NCBI GenBank assembly: GCA_019351895.1
Contig: JABBOH010000009.1
Location: forward strand, 61,435 to 125,434
Length of the DNA: 64,000 nt
Direction of reading: 5' to 3'
DNA from: Pseudomonadota bacterium
GTDB taxonomy: Bacteria > Pseudomonadota > Alphaproteobacteria > Acetobacterales > Acetobacteraceae
The stretch's first letter is position 1. Each line of letters starts with the position of its first letter. The position numbers and the translations under genes are program-made. The notes under the pieces were generated by a model that ran no database searches, was not told the origin of the DNA, and saw only the letters and a program-made list of their open reading frames with translations. This document shows positions 39,805 to 49,484 of this stretch, one piece after another.

Positions 39805-40901
39805 GGCAGGCGGCTGGGCAAATCCTCGGGCGCGCCGCGCTCGGTCAGTAGCGCGCGGAGATTGCGGATGACCGGGAAGACCTCCTGGTTCCAATCCGCA
39901 CCCTGCGCATCATGCGCCGCCTGCTCCATTTCCACGATCTCGCGGTCTTCCTTGAAGATCCGCTCGGTGAATATCACCAGCAGCGGCCAGGCGGCATCGA
40001 GCAGGAAGGGGATCTTAGGCTTGTGGACGGAGAGCAGGCCGAAGGTGCGGTTGGTCCGCTGCTCGCGGTCCTGCGGCACGTAGACGATCCAGAGATCCAT
40101 CACCGGCGTCTCGTCCTTCATGCGGATGCGGAGCGTCTGGTAGGGATATTCGGTGCGGATCGTCATCACGTCGCTATGATCGTGATCCTGGCCGCTAGCG
40201 CGCTTCTGGCCGAAGATCGCGGCCTCGCCCCAGGGCTGCTTGCCGCCCGTGCGGGCGAAGCTGTAGCGCGCCTCAACCCAGTCGTCGCCGCGCGCCTGGC
40301 CCAGGAAGCGCGGCCGCATCTGCCCCATCTGCTTGCGGTGCAGGAACTGGTGGTTCATGTCCATCAGGTTCTCATGCATGAAGCTGTAATGGCAGCCGAC
40401 GACACGGCCGAAGCGGCGCGTCTTGTAGGCGGGGTCCGCGACCGATCCGAGCGCCGGCAGCGGCACGGTATCAGCCAGCGCGGGATCGCCCGGGAAGACC
40501 AGGATGAGCCCCTGCACCTCGCGGCAGGGATAGGCGCGCACGCCGTTTGGCAGCTTGTCGCGGCCGAGATACGGCACGTCGGTGCAGCGACCCTCCTCGT
40601 TGTAGGCCCATCCGTGATAGCCGCAGCGGATCGCGCAGCCCTCCACGGTGCCCTGGCTCAGCGGCACCTGCCGGTGGGCGCAGCGGTCGGCGAGGGCGAA
40701 AACAGGCGCCGCCGGGTCCTTCGGCCGCACCAGCACGATGGGTTCCCCGGCGAAGCGGGCGGCGAGCGTCCGCCCGGGCTTCAACTCCCGCGACCAGGCG
40801 AGCGGATACCAGTGGTCCGGGTGCGCGCCGACGCGCCGCAGGTCGCGATTGTTCATCGGCGCAGGCAGGGTCTCATCAGGCGGCAGAAAACCTTGGTCCA
40901 T
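39786..40901 (-). CDS. Rieske-type aromatic-ring-hydroxylating oxygenase subunit
   Basis: A 371-residue Rieske non-heme iron oxygenase. The [2Fe-2S] motif is [11 protein letters not shown] followed by CGYHGW (CxH-n-CxxH). The mononuclear iron site probably uses [15 protein letters not shown], with an acidic ligand further on. Layout is that of oxygenase alpha subunits or PaO/KSH-type single-component terminal oxygenases; the reductase partner is not in the window. The substrate is unknown. It is 107 bases downstream of a flavin amine oxidase gene, suggesting a two-step oxidation of an aromatic amine. The start is the in-frame ATG that gives a normal family length. Confidence 0.85.
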   Translation of the reverse strand: MDQGFLPPDETLPAPMNNRDLRRVGAHPDHWYPLAWSRELKPGRTLAARFAGEPIVLVRPKDPAAPVFALADRCAHRQVPLSQGTVEGCAIRCGYHGWAYNEEGRCTDVPYLGRDKLPNGVRAYPCREVQGLILVFPGDPALADTVPLPALGSVADPAYKTRRFGRVVGCHYSFMHENLMDMNHQFLHRKQMGQMRPRFLGQARGDDWVEARYSFARTGGKQPWGEAAIFGQKRASGQDHDHSDVMTIRTEYPYQTLRIRMKDETPVMDLWIVYVPQDREQRTNRTFGLLSVHKPKIPFLLDAAWPLLVIFTERIFKEDREIVEMEQAAHDAQGADWNQEVFPVIRNLRALLTERGAPEDLPSRLPQPAIG

Positions 40902-41008
40902 GACATGCGAGCCTTCGGAATGCGGACTGACTATAGCGGAGGGCCGCGAGCGAGCTAACCCACTTATGCTAGACCCAAGCTTGATCCGTAAAGTGCGGTC
41001 CCATTGCT

Positions 41009-42697
41009 TCAATCCGGTAGGGTGAGCGGCGCTATAGTGTCGAACAGATCGCCCGGTCCCGGATTTTCGGGCAGTGTCTCGCCACCAAGCTGGTGCATCA
41101 CGCCCCAGACGGCATTAAGCGCCGTTTGCACAGCGCCCTCGGCCCAGGCGGGCGTGAAGGAAATGCCGTCTCCGGCCAGGAAAAGCCCGCGTTGCTCCGG
41201 CGGCACGCCATCCTGCATGAACTGGCAGAACATGCGCCGGTTGTATCGGTAGTGCCCGGGCAGCGCGCCCTTGAAGGCGCCGAGGAAATTTGGATCGCTC
41301 TCCCAGGACACGGTGATGGGATCGCCGATGATATGGGCTGCGATGTCGACCCCCGGGTAGATCTTCCCCAATGCGTTCAGCATCAGCCGCACCCGCCTGC
41401 CGGCGTCGAGCGGCAGCACCTTCATCGCATCCGTCATCCATGAATAGGAGAGGCAGATGACGGAGGGGCGGTCCGGCCCGTTGTCGAACAGATAGGTGCC
41501 GCGGGTGATCCGGTCGGAGAGGGTCATGCTCATCCGGTACCGCCCGGTCGAGGCGTCCCGCTCGGTCCAAAAGGCGCGGTCGACCATGACGAAGGTCTTG
41601 GAAGACTGCATGTAGCGGGTCCGGTCCAGCGCCATCCAGAGCTTCTGCGAGAACAGGCTCTCGTCGCAGTCGATCTGGGTCGTCAGCAGCCAGGAATGGC
41701 AGGTGGCGACCACGGCGTCGTAACTCCGCATGTCGCCCCAGCGGTCGGTGACGGCGAGCCGCCCCTCGGCATCGCGCGCGATCCGCGCAACGCCCGGACG
41801 CGGCGCGCCGCCGTGCATGGAGGCGAGCGAGGTGCCTGCCGGCCAATGGGCAAGCGCGGTCGGCGCGAGGCGCCACAGCCGGCGCGGCAACTGCTCGGCG
41901 CCGCCCACCATCATGCGCTGATGGTCGTCCTGGGCGGTCACGACGACGCGCAGGATCTCCAGCATCGAATTGGGGAAATCGCTGTCCCAGCCGCCGGTCC
42001 CGAAACCGACCTGCCCGAAGACCTCTCGGTGGCGGAAGGATTTCTGCGCGAAGGACGGCGAGGAGGCGATGAAGTCGTAGAAGGTCCGCTCGTCCCACAA
42101 GGGCACCAGCCGGTTCCAGATCGCCTTGAGCGCCGGCACGTCCCGGCTCCGCACGGCTGCCTGCAGCGCCGTGAAGTCCGCCCCGCTTTCCAGCGCTTCG
42201 CGCCAGGCCTCCGACACCTCCCGCAGCAACGGCGGCAGCGTGCCGTCGCCGGAGCCCTCGACATAGATTTGCTCGCCCTCGAGATCGACGATGGTGGAGG
42301 GGGTCGCGGCGTCGAGCGGGTTGGGGAAGGGCCGCGTCTCGATGCCGGCCTGTGCGATGTAGTGATAGAGACCCGTCGAGGAGACCGGGAAGCGCATGCC
42401 GCCCAACTCGGCGATCACGCCCTCGGCGCCGTGGAAGGGCTCCGAGCGCAGGCGCCCACCCATCCGGTCGGATTCGTAGACCACGGGACGAAGCCCGAGC
42501 TTCATCAGTTCGTGGGCGGCGACGATGCCGGAGAGGCCGGCGCCGATGACGGCGACCTCGGTTCCGTGGCGCGGGGCGGGTATCCGGCCGAGGCCCGCGG
42601 GATGGGTGATCCAGCTGTCGTAGGCGAAGGGAAAGTCGGGTCCGAAGGTTGTGATGGGCGGCGGCGATCCTGCATCAGTCTCGTGCAGAACGCTCAT
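41009..42697 (-). CDS. flavin monoamine oxidase family protein (tryptophan monooxygenase-like)
   Basis: A 562-residue FAD enzyme. The dinucleotide fold is VAVIGAGLSGIVAAHELMKL with the Arg-rich MGGRLRSE loop, and the C-terminal flavin site is GLFLAGDGISFTPAWAEGAV ending in TALNAVWGVMHQLGGE. That last pattern is like tryptophan 2-monooxygenase and L-amino-acid oxidases. It should oxidise an amine or aromatic amino acid; the substrate cannot be fixed. GGAGG lies nine bases before the ATG. It is 28 bases after minE, so probably cotranscribed with minCDE. Confidence 0.85.
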   Translation of the reverse strand: MSVLHETDAGSPPPITTFGPDFPFAYDSWITHPAGLGRIPAPRHGTEVAVIGAGLSGIVAAHELMKLGLRPVVYESDRMGGRLRSEPFHGAEGVIAELGGMRFPVSSTGLYHYIAQAGIETRPFPNPLDAATPSTIVDLEGEQIYVEGSGDGTLPPLLREVSEAWREALESGADFTALQAAVRSRDVPALKAIWNRLVPLWDERTFYDFIASSPSFAQKSFRHREVFGQVGFGTGGWDSDFPNSMLEILRVVVTAQDDHQRMMVGGAEQLPRRLWRLAPTALAHWPAGTSLASMHGGAPRPGVARIARDAEGRLAVTDRWGDMRSYDAVVATCHSWLLTTQIDCDESLFSQKLWMALDRTRYMQSSKTFVMVDRAFWTERDASTGRYRMSMTLSDRITRGTYLFDNGPDRPSVICLSYSWMTDAMKVLPLDAGRRVRLMLNALGKIYPGVDIAAHIIGDPITVSWESDPNFLGAFKGALPGHYRYNRRMFCQFMQDGVPPEQRGLFLAGDGISFTPAWAEGAVQTALNAVWGVMHQLGGETLPENPGPGDLFDTIAPLTLPD

Positions 42698-42725
42698 GCG
42701 AACAGGCCTCCGGGATGGCCGCCGA

Positions 42726-43022
42726 TCAGGAAGCGCGCGCGGCGGCCCGACGTATCTCCGCCTGTTTCTCAACCGCGCCGGGCGGAATCTCAACTCCGAT
42801 CTCCAGAGTCGAGAACGAATCGCCGCGATCGAGCTTCACCTGCACCTTGTCCCGTTCCACCGTCACATGCTTGCGGATGACGGCGAGGATCTCCTCCTGC
42901 AGCAGCGCGATGAGGTCGCTGTTGCTGCCGAAGGATGCGCGCTCATGGGCGAGCAGGATCTGCAGCCGGTCCCGCGCTATGGGCGCGGTCGGCTTGCGCG
43001 CGAAGAAATTGAAGAAGCTCAT
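42726..43022 (-). CDS. minE: cell-division topological specificity factor MinE
   Basis: A 98-residue MinE. The N-terminus [20 protein letters not shown] is the amphipathic membrane-targeting helix followed by the MinD-stimulating segment QILLAHER, and the C-terminal dimer domain includes [20 protein letters not shown]. MinE drives MinCD off the membrane and sets up the pole-to-pole oscillation that places the Z-ring at mid-cell. Its ATG overlaps the minD stop (ATGA). Confidence 0.96.
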   Translation of the reverse strand: MSFFNFFARKPTAPIARDRLQILLAHERASFGSNSDLIALLQEEILAVIRKHVTVERDKVQVKLDRGDSFSTLEIGVEIPPGAVEKQAEIRRAAARAS

Positions 43023-43834
43023 GCCACCCTCCGGCCGAACAGCCGCGTCATGAAGCTCCTTTTCTCGCCAGGGACGACCATGGGCACCACCTGACCCTCC
43101 AGGCGCCGCGCCGCGTCGAAATAGGCGCGGGCCGGCGCGGAATCGGGGTTGCTCAGCACAACCGGCGTGCCGAGGTTGGAGGCGCGAAGCACCTCCGTGC
43201 TCTCCGGAATGATGCCGAGCAGCGGGATCGACAGGATCTCGAGCACATCCTCGGTCTTGAGCATGTCGCCGCGCGCCGCGCGCACGGTGTCGAAGCGGGT
43301 CAGCAGCAGGTGCTTTTCGATCCGGCCGCCCTTGGCCGCCATCTCCGTCTTGCTGTCGAGCAGGCCGATGATGCGGTCGCTATCTCTCACCGACGAGACT
43401 TCGGGGTTGGTCACGATGACCGCGACATCGGCGTGATGCATCGCGAGGGAGGCTCCGCGCTCGATCCCCGCGGGGCTGTCGCAGATCACCCAGTCGAACT
43501 TCTCGCGCAGCTCGGCGATCACCTTGGCGACCCCCTCGCTTGTCAGCGCATCCTTGTCACGCGTCTGCGATGCAGGAAGGATCGAAAGCGTCTCGACGCG
43601 CTTATCGCGGATGAGCGCCTGCCCAAGATTGGCCTCGCCCTGGATGACGTTGATCATGTCGAAGACGACCCGGCGTTCCGCGCCCATCACGATGTCGAGG
43701 TTCCGCAGGCCGACATCGAAGTCCACGACGACGACTTTCTTGCCGGACTTCGCCAGGGCCGCACCCAGCGCCGCGGTGGATGTCGTCTTGCCGACACCGC
43801 CCTTGCCGGAAGTCACCACCAGAACCTTGGCCAT
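43019..43834 (-). CDS. minD: septum-site determining ATPase MinD
   Basis: A 271-residue deviant-Walker ATPase (MinD/ParA family). The P-loop is [16 protein letters not shown] with the signature lysine, the switch region [14 protein letters not shown], Walker [14 protein letters not shown], and a C-terminal amphipathic membrane-targeting helix [12 protein letters not shown]. The start was set at the ATG preceded by GGGG/AGGA; an in-frame codon 30 bases earlier is less likely. It lies between minC and minE. Confidence 0.96.
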   Translation of the reverse strand: MAKVLVVTSGKGGVGKTTSTAALGAALAKSGKKVVVVDFDVGLRNLDIVMGAERRVVFDMINVIQGEANLGQALIRDKRVETLSILPASQTRDKDALTSEGVAKVIAELREKFDWVICDSPAGIERGASLAMHHADVAVIVTNPEVSSVRDSDRIIGLLDSKTEMAAKGGRIEKHLLLTRFDTVRAARGDMLKTEDVLEILSIPLLGIIPESTEVLRASNLGTPVVLSNPDSAPARAYFDAARRLEGQVVPMVVPGEKRSFMTRLFGRRVA

Positions 43835-43879
43835 TCCTGAACCCCTATTGGCGTCGCGCAGCACGACGCAGCCTGAAGA

Positions 43880-44575
43880 CTACTTGATCTCGTTGATGAT
43901 GATCGACGAGCCGTCGAGGCGCGCGTGGATCGACTTGCCGCGGAAGCCGTCCATGTCCTCGGCCGTCATATAGAGCCCGTCGATCGAGATGAGTTCCGCC
44001 TCGAGCTTGCGGCAGAAGATCCGCGCCTGACTGTTGCCCGTGACGCCGGCGATCGCGCGCCCGCGCAGCGTCCCATACACGTGAAGCGATCCGCCGGCGA
44101 TGATCTCGGCCCCCGAGGCGACCGAGCCATAGATCGTGAGGTCGCCTTGCGGAAAAAGAATCGTCTGGCCGGACCGCACCGGCTCGTCGAGCACCATCGA
44201 GGTGGGTTCGGGCGGAGGCGGCGCCTCCGGCGGATCGTCGGGAACCTCGTAGAGCCCCAAAGGCTTTCCGCCGATCAGCGGTCCGCCGACACTCTGAATG
44301 GCGGGCGTGAGCCCATCCGCGCCCTCCGCCCCGATGACGCGGATGCCCCGCGCGCGCAGCTCGTCGAACAAGGTCTCAAGATCGGGGTCGCTCTGCGGGA
44401 TTGATGTCAGGTCAACAACGATCGGCCGGCCCGCGAAAAAGGTCGAGGAACGCTCGATCTGGGCATCGAGCTCAGCGAGCCATGACCGGATCGGCGCATC
44501 GGGCGACAGCACGAAGGCCATGAACGACCGGCCACGAACGCGCAGATTGGGACGGGTGCGAGAAAGCGTTGTCAC
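43880..44575 (-). CDS. minC: septum-site determining protein MinC
   Basis: MinC inhibits FtsZ assembly away from mid-cell. The N-terminal FtsZ-binding domain (RPNLRVRGRSFMAFVLSP) is joined by a proline-rich linker (PDDPPEAPPPPEP) to the C-terminal beta-helix domain with the repeats GQTILFPQGDLTIYGSVA, GAEIIAGGSLHVYGTLRGRA and GNSQARIFCRKLEAEL. I placed the start at a GTG giving MTTLSRTRPNL (231 residues), usual for alphaproteobacterial MinC; a TTG 24 bases upstream is possible. First gene of minCDE. Confidence 0.94.
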   Translation of the reverse strand: MTTLSRTRPNLRVRGRSFMAFVLSPDAPIRSWLAELDAQIERSSTFFAGRPIVVDLTSIPQSDPDLETLFDELRARGIRVIGAEGADGLTPAIQSVGGPLIGGKPLGLYEVPDDPPEAPPPPEPTSMVLDEPVRSGQTILFPQGDLTIYGSVASGAEIIAGGSLHVYGTLRGRAIAGVTGNSQARIFCRKLEAELISIDGLYMTAEDMDGFRGKSIHARLDGSSIIINEIK

Positions 44576-44794
44576 AATCGACGGGTACCGCCCGGCCAAG
44601 CAAACGTCAACGTCTTTTCGAAACCTTTACCAGATGATGGGCAAAATCGGCAGGTCGCGACCCACATCTAGCGGGCATCTAGCGCACCCGGGGCCGAGTC
44701 GCGGTCAGCTCTTGCGTCTCACGCCATTCACGCCAAGTGCCGGAGGAGGGGCGGGCCATGCCGGGCCGCCGTGCGAAGCCCGGAGTCCCCGCCC

Positions 44795-46135
44795 ATGACG
44801 GCCGTGCCGCCGCCCGAACCCGCTGGACATGCTATGAGGCGCCGCGACTCGACGGTCGCGGGCGTGGAGCCACCGCAAAGCGGTATCGTCTTCGCCTGCG
44901 TGCTCGGCAACGCGCTCGAGTTCTACGACTTCACCACCTACACGTTCTTCGCCGTCGAGATCGGCAAGAGCTTCTTTCCCAATCACGATCCCGTCGTCAG
45001 CCTGCTGATTTCCGTCGCGACATTCGGCGTCGGTTTCGTGACGCGCCCGTTGGGGGGTCTCGTCATCGGCGCCTACGCCGATCATGCCGGCCGCAAACCC
45101 GCCATGCTGCTGACGATCGCGCTGATGGCCCTCGGCATGCTGTTGCTGGCGCTGACGCCGCCCTTCGCCATCATTGGCTACGCGGCGCCCGCCATCGTCG
45201 TGGCCGCACGGCTGCTGCAGGGCTTCGCGCTTGGCGGGGAGGTCGGACCCGCGACCTCCTACCTCGTGGAGATCGCGCCGGACGACCGACGCGGCCGGCT
45301 CGCCAGCTGGCAGATCGCGAGCCAGGGCACGGCGCTGCTGGCGGCGGGCGTGATCGGCTTCGTCGTCGCCCATCTGCTGCCGCCGCAAGCGCTGACGCTC
45401 TGGGGCTGGCGGATCGCCTTCCTGCTGGGCCTCACCATCGTCCCCGGCGGCCTCTATATCCGGAGCCGGCTGCCGGAGACCGCGCATCTCACCCCCGAGC
45501 GCCGGCGGGAGAGCGCGGCGCGCGTCCTCCGCAACCTGCTGGCCGGTCATTCCCGGCCCCTGCTGCTCGGGCTGATCGCCATCATGGCGAGCACGATCTC
45601 GACCTATGTCGGCCTCTACATGACGACCTATGCGGAGACGGCGCTGCACCTCCATGCGCCGACCGCGATCACGGCACCGCTCATCGGCGGCACCACGACC
45701 ATCGTCTTCGCGCTTGCCGGCGGCTGGCTCGCGGACCGCTACGGGCGGCGCGTCGTCATGCTGGTGCCACGCATTCTGCTCGTGCTGCTGATCTATCCGG
45801 CCTTCCTGTTCCTCAACGCCCACGCCTCGCTCGCGACACTGCTGATGACGACCGGGCTGATGTCCGTGCTGGGGTCGCTGAGTTCGGCCGCCATCATCGT
45901 CGCGGTGCCGGAATCGCTGCCCGAGGGCGTCCGCGCCTCGGGACTGTCGACTGCCTATGCCTTCGCGGTGACGGTCTTCGGCGGCACGACGCAGTTCGTG
46001 CTGACATGGCTGATCGGGATCAGCCACGATCCCCTGGCCCCGGCCTGGTACATGATCGGCTCCGGCATCCTCGGCATCGTCGCGATGGCGCTGATGCCCG
46101 AAACGAAGGGACGTCCGTTGCCCTCCGGCGACTGA
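44795..46135 (+). CDS. MFS transporter, metabolite:H+ symporter (MHS) type
   Basis: A 446-residue 12-helix transporter. It starts the membrane part with the MHS hallmark VLGNALEFYDFTTYTFFA and has the MFS motif GAYADHAGRKPAMLL between helices 2 and 3 and GGWLADRYGRRVVM between 8 and 9. RLLQGFALGGEVGPATSYLVE is the usual helix 4-5 block. MHS members carry carboxylates such as citrate, ketoglutarate or osmolytes with protons; the substrate is not clear. GGAG lies ten bases before this ATG; an upstream GTG is the alternative. Divergent from minC. Confidence 0.85.
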   Translation: MTAVPPPEPAGHAMRRRDSTVAGVEPPQSGIVFACVLGNALEFYDFTTYTFFAVEIGKSFFPNHDPVVSLLISVATFGVGFVTRPLGGLVIGAYADHAGRKPAMLLTIALMALGMLLLALTPPFAIIGYAAPAIVVAARLLQGFALGGEVGPATSYLVEIAPDDRRGRLASWQIASQGTALLAAGVIGFVVAHLLPPQALTLWGWRIAFLLGLTIVPGGLYIRSRLPETAHLTPERRRESAARVLRNLLAGHSRPLLLGLIAIMASTISTYVGLYMTTYAETALHLHAPTAITAPLIGGTTTIVFALAGGWLADRYGRRVVMLVPRILLVLLIYPAFLFLNAHASLATLLMTTGLMSVLGSLSSAAIIVAVPESLPEGVRASGLSTAYAFAVTVFGGTTQFVLTWLIGISHDPLAPAWYMIGSGILGIVAMALMPETKGRPLPSGD

Positions 46136-46146
46136 TCACGGCCGGG

Positions 46147-48585
46147 CTAGACCGGAGAGGCCTTGCCGTCGGTCTTGCGGCGGCGTGCGGCGGCAGCACC
46201 GGCCAGCACCCGGACCGAGGCGAAGGCCGGGTAACTCAGCCATGCCATCCCGTAGAAGACGGCGGCGGCCCCCAGCAGATAGCGGAAGCCGAACTCGGTC
46301 GCGCCGAGATTGGCGAGCGGCGTCGCGATCACGGAGAAGGCGCCGTTCAACGCCCAGGCCCAGGGCAGGAAGCCCTGGCCGCGCTTGCTGGCCTCGGCCA
46401 GACCCATCGGGAACGGCATGCCGAGCGCGAAGCCGAGCGGCCCGATCAGCGTCAGCAGCAGGATGACCCGCAGCGGCAGCGGCCAGCCGATCGTCGCCAG
46501 AATGACGGCCGGCAACGCGGCCATGCAGAGGCCCAGGATGACCAGGATCGCACACCACGCCACGCGCAGCCGGAAGCGGCTCGCCGCCATGCTGCCGAGA
46601 CCCGAGAAGATGAGCATGCCGGAGAGGACGATCGCGAAGGCGGTCGTGGCGTCGTCGAGGTAGAGGCTCGCCTCTCCGATGAGGGCGATTTCGATGAAGA
46701 GATAGCCGAGGCCGAGCGCCGGGAAATAGATGATCGCGTGGCCCAGGGGCGCGCCCTTGGTTCCGATCCGCCGGGGGGCGGCGAGCGGCAGCAGCAGCAC
46801 GACGAGGGCGATCACCAGCGCCTGCGCCAGTACGGCGAGGTTGATGAGCGGCCCCAATTCCTGCTGCGGCAGGATTTCGAGGCGCTTCAGGATGGTGCCG
46901 AGATGATCGAGGCGGAGAATGTCGAAGAACATGGGCCGGTCGAGCGTCGCCGGCCTCAGATCGAACTGCCGGGCGGAATCCGTGGGCTGGCCGTGCATCA
47001 CGGCGACGGCCTCGTCGGCGATCGAATCATCCGCGTTGTCGCTCGATTCCACCTCGCCGCGAGCGAAGGAGATCGCCGGCAGGTCGTTGTAGATGTTCGC
47101 CTTCAGCGCCATCACGTCGATGCCGGGGTAGTAGGAGACATCGAAGGAGCGGTCGTCGCAGAACTTCCGGATCGCCTTGATGCGGGACGCGTCCCAGGGC
47201 TGCGGCGAGACCAGCAGCCGCACGTTCCAGGCCGAACGGTAGGCGACCACGTGCAGCGCGGGCTGGGCGACACCCGCCTGCATCAGCCCGGCGCGGATCG
47301 TCGCCATCATGCGGAGCGCATAGACCGGGAAGTCGCGGATCGAAACCGGGATCGAAAGTATGCCCTGCGGGCTTAACGCATGGAGATCGGCGGCGATGGC
47401 GCCCGCCGTGAAGGCCGTGTCGTTCGCGGGGTCGGCGGCGAGGAAGCCGTCCGACAGTTCGATGAGGTCGTAGCTGCCGGCCCGCGCCGTCTCGGCGAGC
47501 GCCAGCGGGCTTTGGCCACGAACCGCGACACCCGGTTGCGGGAACAAGCGGCGGCGGAGTTCCGGCTCCGGCTCGTCGGCGGTGATGGCGCCGGCGCCGA
47601 GCACGCGGGCCTGGGCCGCGGCCCAGCCGCCGGCATCGCCGATCAGCAGCACGCGCGGCTTGTGCAACAGCAGATACGGCGCGGCGGCAAGCGTGCCGGG
47701 GGCGTAGCGGGCATCCAGCGCCGGCCCCTTGGGGATGGCCGCGATGCGCGTGCCGTCCCGGTAGAGGCCGAGCGTGCGCGGCGGACCCGGCAGGTTCATC
47801 ATCGCGCTGTCGTTGGAGAGGTCGGTGTCCACCCGCTCGGTGAAATCGTCGAGCAGCGTGAAGACCCCGCGGGGCGACAGGGACTGCCGCTCCACCACCG
47901 CACCCGGCGTGTGCAGCGGCGCGTAGATCGGCTTGAACTGGTTATAGTCGGCGACGTCGCCGAAGGTCAGAAGCGCCTCGCCGCCGACGAGGCAGAGGGC
48001 GGCGGCCAGGATGGCGCCCGTCCGTCGCGGGCCGCGCGGGGTGAGTAGCGCCATCGCGGCCAGCGGCAGCAGTAGGGCGGGCAGCAGCCGGAAGGGATGC
48101 AGCACCGTCATCAGCGCCAGCACGAGGAGCGCGCCGAGGCCCGCGCCGCCGAGATCGAAGGCATAGACGCGCGTGGTGCTGGCGGGGCGCGTCACGAAGC
48201 AGAGGCTGATGAAGATGCCCGTGAGGAAGAAGAAGGGCAGCAGTTCCAGGTAGTAGAGCCCGATGAACAGGATCTGCGGCGCGATCGTGACCGGGTTCTG
48301 CAGCTGCAGCGGGTTGAACGGGTTGCGGATGGCGAGCGCATAGCCGCCTGCCGCCGTCACGATCAGCGCCGCCGGCAGGAAGGCGAACAGCCGCGCGCTC
48401 TGCCGCTCCAGCCAGTTGCGGGCGAGAGCGACGACGACGCCGCTCACCGCGAAGCCGGCCATGACGATCGAGATGACCCAGTAGCCATACTCGGACCAGG
48501 AGGCGACGGCGAAATAGCGCGTCAGCGCTATTTCGATCCCGGTCGAGGCGAGCGAGACGAGAAGCAGGGGCAGCAGAGTATTCAA
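46147..48585 (-). CDS. large membrane protein with SpeE-like central domain
   Basis: An 812-residue protein in three parts: about six membrane helices at the N-terminus (residues 1-205), a soluble spermidine-synthase/methyltransferase-like domain at about 210-560 (RVLLIGDAGGWAAAQARVLG as degenerate glycine loop, YDLIELSDGFLAADPAND as a later strand), and a second set of about six helices at 575-800 with LGYLFIEIALIGEASLYLDD. Such proteins resemble prokaryotic membrane 'spermidine synthase-like' families whose activity is unknown. The TTG start overlaps the stop of the upstream hydrolase (TTGA) and has a GAGGG site. Confidence 0.75.
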   Translation of the reverse strand: MNTLLPLLLVSLASTGIEIALTRYFAVASWSEYGYWVISIVMAGFAVSGVVVALARNWLERQSARLFAFLPAALIVTAAGGYALAIRNPFNPLQLQNPVTIAPQILFIGLYYLELLPFFFLTGIFISLCFVTRPASTTRVYAFDLGGAGLGALLVLALMTVLHPFRLLPALLLPLAAMALLTPRGPRRTGAILAAALCLVGGEALLTFGDVADYNQFKPIYAPLHTPGAVVERQSLSPRGVFTLLDDFTERVDTDLSNDSAMMNLPGPPRTLGLYRDGTRIAAIPKGPALDARYAPGTLAAAPYLLLHKPRVLLIGDAGGWAAAQARVLGAGAITADEPEPELRRRLFPQPGVAVRGQSPLALAETARAGSYDLIELSDGFLAADPANDTAFTAGAIAADLHALSPQGILSIPVSIRDFPVYALRMMATIRAGLMQAGVAQPALHVVAYRSAWNVRLLVSPQPWDASRIKAIRKFCDDRSFDVSYYPGIDVMALKANIYNDLPAISFARGEVESSDNADDSIADEAVAVMHGQPTDSARQFDLRPATLDRPMFFDILRLDHLGTILKRLEILPQQELGPLINLAVLAQALVIALVVLLLPLAAPRRIGTKGAPLGHAIIYFPALGLGYLFIEIALIGEASLYLDDATTAFAIVLSGMLIFSGLGSMAASRFRLRVAWCAILVILGLCMAALPAVILATIGWPLPLRVILLLTLIGPLGFALGMPFPMGLAEASKRGQGFLPWAWALNGAFSVIATPLANLGATEFGFRYLLGAAAVFYGMAWLSYPAFASVRVLAGAAAARRRKTDGKASPV

Positions 48586-49484
48586 GACCAGACCCTCTCG
48601 CGGAGGAAATTCGCCAGCACGGCATTGAAGCGCTGCGCGTCATCGACGAACAGCGCATGGCCGGCGTGGCGGAAGATGACGACCTCCGCCTCCGTGTCGC
48701 GGCGGGCGAGGTTCTCCGCCTGACCGACGAGGTGGGGACGCACGCAATAGAGGATGGGCACGCCCGCCGCATAGACGGCGTCGCGCCAGACCGTGCGGGG
48801 CACCCGGTAGTCCAGCAAGGCGCGCGCCGCCGGTTCGGGCGTGATCAGGCAGGTCGCGGTCAGCCGGTCGAGATAGCTCCGCGGCTGCGGGGTATGGAAC
48901 ATGCCACGCACGAAGTCGCCCATCTCGGCGGCATATGAGAGAGGGCGACGGTGGCGTGGCGCGGGCCCGGGGCGCGGCGGGGGATTCTCCCCGATCGAGT
49001 TGTCGATCAGCACGAGGGCAGAAAGATGGCCCGAACCGTCACGCGAGACATAGGCGAGGCTGTCGAGAACGCCGAGCGACCAGCCGAGCAGCACGACCTT
49101 GCGGGCGCGGATCGCGCCTAGCAGTTCGGCGATGTCCTGTCCCCGGCGCTCGGCGGTGTAGCCGGAGGCGGGCACCTCGGAGTCGCCCTGGCCGCGCGGG
49201 TCGAAGGCGATGACGCGGCAATAGCGGGCGAAGTCGGCAATCTGCGGCGCGAAGATCCAGGCGGGCATGGTCCAGCCGGGAATGAGAACCAGGGTGTGGT
49301 TCATTCCGCCGCCCTCGGCGGGCAGCGCCTCGATGTAATGCAGGCGGACGCCGTCGCTGGTGGTGAAGAAGCGGCTGGCGGCGGCATAGCCGGGATCCTT
49401 CGGCTGCGCCTCGGCGGCGGCCGGAACAGCCGCGAGCGCCGCCGCCGCCAGAAGCCTCCGGCGACGGATGCCTGGCGCGCTCAT
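48582..49484 (-). CDS. exported alpha/beta hydrolase
   Basis: A 300-residue alpha/beta hydrolase with an export signal (IRRRRLLAAAALAAVPAAAEA, Tat-like). The nucleophile elbow is LGWSLGVLDS, the oxyanion strand LVLIPGWTMPAWIF, the catalytic His in FRHAGHALFVDD; an acid in VRPHLVGQ or later is not certain. The substrate is unknown. It overlaps the PBP gene upstream (ATGA) and the SpeE-like gene downstream (TTGA), both by four bases, so the three are made together, which suggests envelope work for the hydrolase. Confidence 0.82.
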   Translation of the reverse strand: MSAPGIRRRRLLAAAALAAVPAAAEAQPKDPGYAAASRFFTTSDGVRLHYIEALPAEGGGMNHTLVLIPGWTMPAWIFAPQIADFARYCRVIAFDPRGQGDSEVPASGYTAERRGQDIAELLGAIRARKVVLLGWSLGVLDSLAYVSRDGSGHLSALVLIDNSIGENPPPRPGPAPRHRRPLSYAAEMGDFVRGMFHTPQPRSYLDRLTATCLITPEPAARALLDYRVPRTVWRDAVYAAGVPILYCVRPHLVGQAENLARRDTEAEVVIFRHAGHALFVDDAQRFNAVLANFLRERVWS

